DNA from: Porpolomopsis calyptriformis
Lineage: Eukaryota > Basidiomycota > Agaricomycetes > Agaricales > Hygrophoraceae
Length of the DNA stretch: 64,000 nucleotides
Reading direction: 5' to 3'
Assembly (NCBI GenBank): GCA_951640195.1
Contig: OX621169.1
Span: 1,798,001-1,862,000 of the forward strand
Part shown: piece by piece, positions 55,011 through 64,000 of the stretch
Numbering within the stretch: position 1 is the first letter of the stretch
How the letters are laid out: every line of letters begins with the position of its first letter
Notes under the pieces: generated by a model
Told to the model about the DNA's origin: nothing
What the model saw: the letters and a program-made list of their open reading frames with translations, nothing else
Database searches by the model: none
Translations under genes and position numbers: made by a program

Positions 55011-58000
55011 TCAATACCTAGACAACGGCATATCTCCCCACTCTACTAACGGCTTAGCCTCCTCCGAGACCTTCAGCGACTGTTTAAATGCCTTCACATC
55101 CTCTATACGAGTCACCCCTTCTTTAGGCACCGTCTTGCACTCCATAGGATATTTCATCACAAGATCGGGGATGGCCGCTAGAATCTCGGAGTCGACATCT
55201 TGATCTTTCCAATATTTTGTAAACTCGGTAACAAGAGGTGCACCATCACCTCCAAACTCTTTCCAGCCGCCCTTGAGCTCAGGGCTCCCTAATAATTGTT
55301 CAAATGCTTCCACAGCTGCGACGCTCATTTTCGGCGGTGGAGGCATTTGAGAACGAACATGCACGGAAAGTTTAGATCGCGTAGAAGATGACGGGTGGAT
55401 TCGCGCTAAGAAAAGCGACAATATATCTTGCTTATTGATATGTTTGAGTAACTCGGCGTCTTGTTCTCCTGTGAAGAAAAAAAAACGATCAGTGTCGAAG
55501 AAACATTTACAGATATTTCCCATGTACGTCTATAAAAGTCCAGGTATCCCATGTCAATTTGCGACCAATATCTGCTAGCCTCTTCGCTTAGACGCTTCGG
55601 TTCTTCCTTCCACTTCCGTTCTAGCCCAAATTTTTGTTCTTCAAATTCTTGTGGGTTCATCACCTCGATCACCGTCTTCATTGAGTCCAGGAATGCCTCT
55701 ACCCTCTCTTCCAGGAATTCGGGATCTCTTTCACTTTGAACTGAAATCCGTATCCCACCATCCCCGCAACCGGCCAATGTCAAGGTAGAGGATGAAACGA
55801 CATAACCCAATTGCTCTTTAGTGCGCAGGATGTTGAAGGCTGGCTCCGAAAGAATTTGCTCGAGAAGAGCGCAAGTAACGCGGACATATGGGTCTGTTCG
55901 TTGTCCGATGTGCATGTAATATGTCAGGGCGGAATTAGGCTCCGCTGGATTGGGCATTTGTGTAGCCCAAACAAAGTTGGATCCTGAGTAGCAGAATCAT
56001 AAATGTAAGCAGGAGATTAAAAAAGTGTGTGCCACCTTCCGGAAGGATAAGGGCTCGGTCAAATATTGGAGATGGTAAGGGAGAAGAGTTGAGAATTCCT
56101 TCAACCATTTCAGCCATACTAATAGCACTCTGAGATTATTGGAGGTTCAGCTCTTTGCCTAATGGTGGAACCAGGGGGGCAGCACTCACCTCCTTGTTTA
56201 TATTACCCGCAACTAGCATAGATATGTGGACCTTTGATAGCATGGCCCCCGCATACTTCTGGAGTTCGTCAGCCGTCACCGCTGTTCTTATCATTTGAGA
56301 TTCGGCCAAATAGACAAAACATCAAGAACTCACAAGGTACCTCAGGAAGAGTTTCCTCCATCGTCCACTGCCTTTCCGTGAGCATATAACGGCCATGATA
56401 ATTGGAGATAGTGTAGGGCTTCCCGAGAAAGAAATTCTCCCAATCTTTTTTGAGCTGTAGTTTAATAAGCGCGAATACGACAAAGAGCGGTATAGTTCAG
56501 CAACAAACCTGTTCCTTCATCACTTCCAACCTCTCCGGATTGATGACAAGATCCTTCAGCCTCTGCACCACATCCCGAGTGAGAACCGCCATCTTGTCAT
56601 TGTATCCCGACAGCCCTATCGATAAGCCACGCTCGTCTGCGAGAAGCCAGTAAGAGAGTCCTGCCAACTCGGCGGCATACGCAAACTCGGTCAAAGAGTC
56701 ATTCACAAGATCGTGGAAAAGTCTGAAGATGAATGTCTTAACACCTGCACCCATTACAAGAAAAGCAGTCTGGATGGTTACCTTATCATGACACTGCTAC
56801 GCGGAGAATCGGATGCCAGAGGGCTGTATCGAGGTGAGTTGTGAGAACTTATCCACGCGCGATGAGTTACAAGACGTACGTATGGATTTGAATTTTGACT
56901 ACTGCTTTAGGGACCCAAAATCTGTCATCTTTCTTGTGCCAAAGGGTAGAAAGGGGGGTTTCGCGTATAAGGAAAGGACGCTTGAGTGGCTGAAGAGAAG
57001 AAAATATGTCAAGTGGTTATTGACGCCGAGACAATGGACCATAACTAACCTCGGCAACCTCTCGTTTATCTACGTCTAAATTGGTTGCGATGAACTCGTT
57101 AGGTCCTGGTAAGAACAGTTCGGGGATGTCGTTAGGGCCTTGAGCCTACATCGCAAATCCTTTCGATCCACAAATCTCTATCAAAACTATAAATCACTGA
57201 CCTGTTTCAAAAAATCCTCATCGAATCTCTCCACTTTATATTTGGTGCCATACCACGGTTCGGTCTCCCAAGGTGTCGAACTCTGAGAAAGTTTATCATG
57301 CTCCTCAGCTCTGGCCATAAGCACCGCCCTCCCTCTGTCCACCCTTAAACCATCAAGCACATCCCGTACCTCCTTTTCCCCAAGGCCTTCTGTACCATCT
57401 TCATCCCATTCCCATACTAGCTGAGGTGCACTGATAAGCAATTCTGGTGGCACGGACCACAGCATTTGCTCTGCCACCCAGACAGCATAGTCCTCTGGCA
57501 TGCGTTTCTCGGTGAAGCGAAAGCGCATTGTGGCGAGTGCTACGTTCTCTTTCTGATACCATGCCGGAAAGGCAGAGGAACGGAGGAGAGATAGGTATTT
57601 GAATGCAGCTAACATAGCGAGGCGATAGTTTTCTGCGAGTCTGCATGATTAACTTTGACAAAGATCAAGCAAAATATGAGACGCACGGAAGCCGTCATCC
57701 GTTAGATGAATTGTCATTTTAAACATAGCGAAGCCCCTGCCAAGATTCTGAGGGCCGGCACTTAGAGCCGTTATCCAGCCTTTGCTCTTCAGATAAGAAT
57801 GAAGAGAACCAGGCCCCTCGTGGCCCGCGAAGTGAGCCAGAAATCTCGCAGGTTTACGACGCCAAAGAGGAGGCTGATAAGCAAGTGGAAATGATATCTC
57901 CACTGCGTGAAACGACATTATGGTGTGAACAGAGACAAGCGACTTTACACGATGAGGGCTCGGATCAACCTGAAGATTGCGTAAGACTCACCTCTCTCTC

Positions 58001-59431
58001 GTTGGGTCCAAATGGATGTTCGTTGATCATAGGTGCATGGCCTTTCCCACGGTTTTTGACCGGAGAAAACAGAGTCGAAACTAAACCAGCCAACTCATCC
58101 AAAGGTTCTGCGACCAACACTGAATCTTACAAGTTTGATAGAGGGCAATGAGGTACCTTTTCCGATAACGCATAGCCTCATCCGACTTGCGCAGTACTCC
58201 TTAGTCCACCATTCCAATAAACGCCGGCGAGTTTCACGGCCGACAAAACCTCCGTCTTCCTCTTGCTCACTGTTGGTTGACACCGTAGATGGGGCAGGAG
58301 AGGCAATCCTAGATGGGATCGGGGAGGGGGCAAGGCTGCTATTCCTCGAAGAAGTATGACCGATGCGGCCATTCAGCTTCATCTCAGCCCTCAAGGCCTT
58401 CCCAGCCTGAGACAAACTCCCCTTGTTCCCGGTGCCAAACTTCGTCCAAGGATGTCCATTGATGCTAAGGTGCTTGTTCAGTTGAAAGATGCGCCACAAA
58501 TCGGCTTGCAAGTTCTTCTTGTGTTCTGAATCGACTGCATTGAGTTCACGCGTAGTGCACGAGGGCGAAAAGAGGGGCGAATGAAAGAAAGAAGCAAAAC
58601 GAGAGAGGGAAGGGATGAGGGCCGGAGTGGCAACAGAGAAAAAGTAGTTGGTGTTGGAGGTGCCAGTGAACGCGTTGGATGAACCATTGTTTTTGGCCAG
58701 AAACTATGAACAGTTATGGATCATCTAAGATTCAAATTTGGGGAAACTTACCTCGGCGTACTCATTTTCGCGAGGGTATTGCTCAGTTCCCTAGACAAAT
58801 ACTTGCTTAGTGAGTTAAGAACCCATAATGGTGAACTTACCATGAACGAGAGATGTTCACAGAAATGGGCAAGGCCAGGCATGTCGTCCTATACATAGCC
58901 TTTAGTTGATTGACCTCCTGGAAAAAGGCCCAGCACGTCGTTCACGACTCAATCCAATCATTCTATATACATGTCTCGATCATTCGATCTCGTAGCAAGA
59001 AAACTTTGCGAGTGCCACGTCACGGCATTTCCACGACACGCAGAGTAATGGCAACTTCCTGACATCACTCTGGGAGACAATTATTGACCCATGCGCTCAA
59101 GTGCAGTACTCACCGGATCATTCAAGTGACCAACAGCCACGTCAAGGCTGGCTGCTGCCTTGTCAGCTGTCGGGTCATGAACCAGCATGGCATGGAGATC
59201 GTTCTCCAACCGTATCAGTCGGTAATCTCTGTCATCGTGTTGAGACTTTTGGATTGGTTTTGAAAAAACTGAGTAGGGTGGAGTTTTGTCATTGGTGACA
59301 CGATCCCAGTCTGACGCCAACATCGAATAATGCCTGAGGGTGAAAATTTTCGGTGACCGAAAGGTTGAAGGCAAAAAGAGACGAGAGGCGAAACTAAGAT
59401 GGAAACTTCGTTGACTCAAGTTGATCAACAT
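55011..59431 (-). CDS. insulin-degrading-enzyme type M16 metalloprotease
   Basis: Large zinc peptidase of the insulysin/Ste23 group, degrading peptides in cytosol or mitochondria. ATG 59431 gives MLINLSQRSFHLSFASRLFL, which looks like a presequence; an inner start at MLASDWDRV is possible. Exons then read YRLIRLENDLHAMLVHDP, ADKAAASLDVAVGHLNDP, MPGLAHFCEHLSFM with the inverted zinc motif HXXEH, NSSNAF-type text, ELNAVDSEHKKNLQADLWRI with the third zinc ligand glutamate, and HPWTKFGTGN. An additional Ser/Pro-rich stretch of about 30 residues (SPIPSRIASPAPSTVS) interrupts the region before RRRLLEWWTKEYCASRMRL. The C-terminal halves continue through NPAEPNSALTYYMHIG, RTKEQLGYVVSSSTLTLAG and a final PLVEWGDMPLSRY. 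Over ten introns; total about 1,100 residues. Confidence 0.9.
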
Positions 59432-59699
59432 GCACCATGAAAACCAAAAAAAGAAAGCGTTGAGCGTCGATGTATGAATGTTGAACGTTAACCCGGCGGT
59501 CACTTGTTGACCCCCACAGTCATCCGCAATGATACGAAAGAAGATAAATTACTTGGTTACTACGTTCAAGCTGGTCAGAACATCCAATACAGTACAAGCC
59601 AAGTTGCCTATCGATGGTTGTTGACATTCAGATCCATCGATGTGGATTGATGTCAAATTATTTACAGCCATTTGCACATGGCTTGACACTTTTCCTTCG

Positions 59700-60276
59700 A
59701 TGGCCATCTTTGGCCTTTGGGTAATTTCGTTGTTAATGAACCTAGTCGAAAACTAAACCGTTATTATTCCAGGTAATCAACAAGGCTGGGGGCCTGGTCT
59801 ACCAGCGTAATCTTTCAGGTTCATTCTATGAACATCTACCCAATGACGCAAGGCTGATATGAATGATTAATGCTTATTCCTGGATAGACGGGCTCGCACA
59901 GCTAACCGCCAATGAATATCTTGTTCTTGCCGGAACGTTGCATGGTATACACGCGATAACGAGCCGTTTGTCTCCCACCGGACCCAGTTCTGGCGCCCAA
60001 GTTATTGAGGGAGAGTCTTTCAAAATGACTATTTTGTTGACTGCGACAGGTACAGTGGTATTTGCTGCTGCGTTGCTGAAATCATAACCTAAGCCCCGGG
60101 AAGGCACAAAATTCGTTCTCCTCACTTCTTTGGTGGAACCATCAGCCGAAGCGATGCTTCAGAAAGTATACGAAGCCTATTCAGATGCTGTCATGAAAAA
60201 TCCTTTCCACACCCCGGAGATGCCCATTCGAACTGAGGGTTTCGACTTGCGAGTAACAGCTTTACTAGGCTCTTGA
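59700..60276 (+). CDS. TRS23: TRAPP complex subunit Trs23/TRAPPC4 (sybindin family)
   Basis: Longin-fold core subunit of the TRAPP tethering complexes, which activate Ypt1/Rab1 in ER-Golgi traffic. Four exons: 59700-59720, 59773-59818, 59888-60049 and 60104-60276. The first codes only MAIFGLW, then [54 protein letters not shown], and across an intron [40 protein letters not shown] and [10 protein letters not shown]. The 134-residue product is the expected size for the fungal subunit core. The last intron acceptor (GGGAAG at 60103) is weak but gives perfect continuity. Confidence 0.93.
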
Positions 60277-60595
60277 CTGGACATTGAACTGAGTCAGTCA
60301 ATATTCGATCCTTGCTCGGGAAATACTTCATAGATAACTAACATTTCTGCCTGTCTAATGAGTCAGTTTGGACTGAATTCCTCTGAATTCCGTGCGTGGG
60401 ATGCAACCCGAACCATGCGTCTCAGAAGGCAATCATTGACTACCACGCCGTATCAGTTCCCTTGAATTTTTGTCCTACGTATGATGTATCCATGCGAGCT
60501 GTATCGACCCCAAATAAGCAATCAGGAAGCCGCGGACCTATGACGTAGTTAAAGCTGTTTTTCGCATCACCACATTCGTAGGAACTGTTTTGACC
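60277..60595. other. intergenic stretch upstream of HOP1
   Basis: About 320 bases, no coding signal. Contains the HOP1 promoter. A direct repeat of the word GAATTCC (60376-60392) is the only pattern noticed. Confidence 0.5.
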
Positions 60596-63500
60596 ATGCA
60601 AGCCCAAAGTTATACCAGCAATGTTCAAGCCCAGGTTGTTCAAAGCTTTTCTCGGGTGACTCTATATACTGACTCTTACCGTTGAAGAGCATAACTGCTT
60701 CACAAAGTCTGGCGACGGTGCAAACTATGCTCAAAGCCGGGTTGGGCTGCATCACGTATTTGAGGTACGTCCACTAAGCATTCAAGCTTTTAATTGAAAA
60801 TAATCCGCCTTCAGAGATTTGCTGCCAGTGGACAACTTCAATGAAAGTAGGCGAAGCAACCTTGAGTACTTGGAGTCGTGCGTTAACACAGCTAGGTTAT
60901 TTTACATCTTCCAGCGACGACGCGTTGTCCCGTCATCCATCGCATGGCGATGGCTCCTCGGTTGGTCACAAATTGAGGCGCAACGTTAGCGCATTCAAAG
61001 TCATGACGGTGAACCGAGGCTTCACAGAGGAAGGAGATAAGCTCCTCAATTGCTTGGTAATGCATTTTAATCTCTAGCGGGTGGGGGAAGAGCTTCCTGA
61101 GAATTCCATCCCCCAGGAATATGGCATATTCGATGCGTTGAAGAATCGATACCTTCGCAGTTTCATTTTTGCTATTTATCTTGTAAGGACCTTCTCGTTC
61201 TGGCTTAACAGCATCGCACTAAATTGACGCTTTTTTGTAGGACAACAAAGATCCCAACAAGTAAGTAAGAAAGCACACATATCCCAATCGTGTCCTCATA
61301 GCTCTCAACCCTCAACAGCATCGTGGAGGCTTACACTTTCAACTTCAATGTAAGCCATCAACTCCGTTCTTTTCACTTCCTCTTGCTTACCCTCTTTTTG
61401 GCCATATTAGTACCACACCATTCCCGGCACTGATACTGTTATACCAGTTATGAATTTTGATGAACACGGTGCAGCAGCCACTCCAAAAAAGCGATTTGAC
61501 CAAAACACATTGGATCCGGTAGCAGAGGCAGCCAGAAAGGGTCTGCCGCCTACCCTCGGGGAAGTGAAGAAGAGCGTCAAGGTTTGGTGCCCTTGCCCTT
61601 TGTCGGATGTCGTTCTGAACAAACTCTCTCAGGCACTCCTTCGCAGGCTTATCAACGCTACGACTCAAATGGACAGCTTACCTAGTTCGTCTGATAGCTA
61701 TACTTGCTATGATTGCGGCCGTCGTCTCATTCCATATTAGAACGACGCTACGCCACGTTTAAGCTTTTTTACAACGACAACACGCCAGCCGACTACGAAC
61801 CTCCACATTTTCAGCCTGGAGATTCGGTAAAGGACAGGTGGTTTTTAGCGACCCACGATGTAGGAGAGGCACCCGAGAAATGGAGCGTTGGCAGGGTTGA
61901 CACAGGGTACCACAGGCAAGTATATAGAATTACTATTTCAGTGATTTCTCATTGCACACAACCACCAGTCTCAACATCAGTATTGCTTCCGTTGCCGCGT
62001 ACCTTCCGTCATCGACGGAGAATAACAACGCCGTCTTTATGGGCACCACTGCTAGACCCCAGAGTACGCAAATCCCTGTCGCTACTTTAACCCCAGCACA
62101 GGAAGCTGCCTTCCGTGCTCAGCAAGTCGACATTCAGATGAAAGACGCGGAGCAGAGAACTATTGTTTGGGGTGTCGAAAACGACGGTGCCCAATCCGAC
62201 ATTGATGCTGAAGGGGAGGATGACGATGATTACGTTAAGCTCTCAGATGGGACATACAAAAGAAAAGTTGACATCGGTGATTCCGGGATGGATATCTACG
62301 CGCCTATTGGTTTGAGACGGGAGGATGGGACTATCGGTCCTCTGCCTCTAACCACAGATATCAAAAGGCCAAAGCACGGGGGGAAAGAATGTATCGGTGT
62401 TGATCCTTTTGCTGGGGAGACTTGCTTTGGTGGGGTCTCCGAAGAAGTCCCTAGTCGTGTCGGGGAATTGGTAAGTTTGTTAATATCTTCGGCCTTTGTC
62501 TGAAGCTGCTAAACATCTCCACAGACCGCGAAGCTGTCCGTTGACTCTCCCCATCTTGATCAAACTCAACAAATAAGTCCGACGCAAGAACTGGGCCTGC
62601 CTACTTCTGCCTCGACCATAAGTCCTTGCGCCTCATCCATTGCCGTCATGGACGCATTTGCTAATATCAAAATTGACGCTGGTCAAACTTCTCGACCATT
62701 AGAGCCGATCTCTGCTCCTATCTCTAACTGTGAGGTTAATATCGATACTCAAATGCTCAAAGAGATGGTAGAGGATGGTAGAGAATCCGTCACTGATGTT
62801 GGGGATAGTGAAATGCTTGGTATTTTAAAAACATTCCCGATTCTAAAGTTTGATTTGACATTATCGGGCAGATTTGGAGACGCAAGTAACTCTCCCTGTA
62901 GCCACGTGCGATGACCCTATAGAATCATTCGGCCCGAATGAAATTAAGGAGGTGGACGATATCCAAACTACTCCGAAAGCTAACCGAATACCCAATAAAG
63001 CAAAAGGCGACGTTGACAACGGACTTCAATGCGAATGCGAAGTCTCGGTAATTCGACAAAGATCTTTACAAGTGCCCTTGCTGACCATCAATACCAAGAT
63101 CGAAGATGAGTGCACGTTTTGCGAGGGTGGTTGTGGGCGCTGGTTTCACATATGGCAAGATATACCATTTCAACCAGACAACTAAATATTGAATTAATTC
63201 TCAGGTGCATGGGGTGCGCATAACAAAGTGTTTGCCGTGCAATGTCCTGCACTTTTACTAACAGCACTTCAGTTATCACTCGACCTCAGATAGGCGTATT
63301 CCACCAAAATTTATCTGCTTCGACTGCCGGGTTCGCGCTGATGTCAACTGGGATTTGATTGAAGTCCATCTATACCAGCAAATGATTTCCAAATTCAAGG
63401 ATCTTGCTCTCTTTAGGTTCTTAGTTATTCTTTATACAACAATCCTTCCTCCCAGAAAAACTTCATTCACTTTCTGAACTTATAGGAGAGCTATCAAGGT

Positions 63501-64000
63501 TGCCGAAGTCTATGAACCGAACACCGCCTCCGACTTTTCCAAACTTATGGGTTAGTCCAGCCATCATTTTTCTCCCATCCACCACACAGCGACCATGCGC
63601 AGGTTGTGAAAACCTGGTCTCTCGGCAACTCTTCAAACGACTTGAGGCGGAAGGTGAGTTATCTGTGTGGGTTGTTTGCATGCTACGGAGATCACTCTTT
63701 CGCGATAGGCTTTATTGCAATTGAAAATCAAACTACGGATGACGACGGCTTCTTCGAGACACGCCCCCGAGCAACGAAAGGTAAAACAAAAACGAAAGGC
63801 AAACAAGCAAATCGTCGCAAAAACCTTCAGAAGATGACATACGTATTTGTCAAGTCTTCGAAAAGGACACCGGCGTATAAGGATTATTTCAATCCAGACC
63901 ACACTGTAGAGAACCGAATGCTGGGTCTGTCCGACTTGGTAAGTGAGCTGAATTATCTTCTATTTTTCTTTCAAGTTTATTCGTCTCTAGAAAGCCAGCT
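60596..64000 (+). CDS. HOP1: meiotic HORMA-domain protein HOP1 (runs off the right edge)
   Basis: Axis protein of meiotic chromosomes that promotes interhomolog recombination. ATG 60596; exon 1 (60596-60634) MQAQSYTSNVQAQ, intron of 53 bases, then SITASQSLATVQTMLKAGLG, the HORMA start; RDLLPVDNFNES, SDDALSRHPSHGDGSSVGHK, SAFKVMTVNRGFTEEGDKLL, YGIFDALKNRYLRSFIFAIY, VEAYTFNFNYHTIPGTD, and the safety-belt half with YATFKLFYNDNTPADYEPPH. A long acidic linker follows, then a PHD-like zinc region (CECEV, CTFCEGGCGRWFH, PPKFICFDCRVRADVNWDLI) and a winged-helix part (RAIKVAEVYEP, DGFFETRPRATKGKTKTKGK, MTYVFVKSSKRTPAYKDYFN). HORMA, PHD and winged helix is the layout of fungal Hop1. The C-terminal closure motif must lie beyond the window. 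Confidence 0.92.

Noticed and set aside
60440..60755. Minus-strand frames upstream of HOP1 as a separate small gene
   Set aside because: They overlap HOP1 exons 1 and 2, which carry the conserved HORMA start on the plus strand.

Overview
The window is nuclear DNA of a filamentous fungus, most probably a mushroom-forming basidiomycete (Agaricomycotina). Evidence: dense protein genes on both strands, almost every one cut by several introns of about 46-60 bases with GT (occasionally GC) donors, very small exons, gaps of 50-500 bases between genes, and a gene set (arginase with tiny exons, fungal Zn2Cys6 factor, IDO-type dioxygenase, TIM54, CWF19-like protein with zinc knuckles) typical of such genomes. 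I cannot name the genus. Gene models were built by eye, joining exons where both splice signals and conserved protein motifs agree; a few first exons remain uncertain and are marked.

Layout. 1-8.6 kb: 5' part of an arginase gene (running off the left edge), an AGC-type protein kinase, inositol-pentakisphosphate 2-kinase, isovaleryl-CoA dehydrogenase and a Zn2Cys6 transcription factor. 8.6-13 kb is the least ordinary stretch: a zinc-finger protein with a 66-base minisatellite tail, a long near-perfect palindrome, and a decayed second copy of the arginase gene. 13-25.4 kb: a PLP aminotransferase, a CWF19L1-type RNA-processing protein, a secreted type-B carboxylesterase, a NUDT19-like Nudix hydrolase, a UBLCP1-type CTD phosphatase and a COP9 signalosome subunit 8-like protein. 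25.4-35 kb: NECAP endocytosis adaptor, an intron-containing tRNA-Met, the mitochondrial cysteine desulfurase NFS1, a two-RRM SR splicing factor, tubulin cofactor E and 3-hydroxyisobutyryl-CoA hydrolase. 35-47.7 kb: indoleamine 2,3-dioxygenase, RPA1, a large unrecognised tail-anchored-looking protein, SNW1/Prp45 and TIM54. 47.8-64 kb: the meiotic helicase HFM1/MER3, CKS1, an insulin-degrading-enzyme type M16 protease, TRAPP subunit Trs23, and the meiotic HORMA protein HOP1, which runs off the right edge.

Functionally most of this is housekeeping. Recurring themes are RNA processing (CWF19L1, SR protein, SNW1, UBLCP1), mitochondrial matrix metabolism and import (IVD, HIBCH, NFS1, TIM54) and meiosis/replication (MER3, HOP1, RPA1, CKS1). 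No biosynthetic cluster, CRISPR array or intact transposon was seen. The most notable items are the minisatellite zinc-finger gene, the arginase relic beside a 115-base palindrome, 6- and 10-base microexons, three GC-AG introns, and a 97-base palindrome-rich divergent promoter between MER3 and CKS1.
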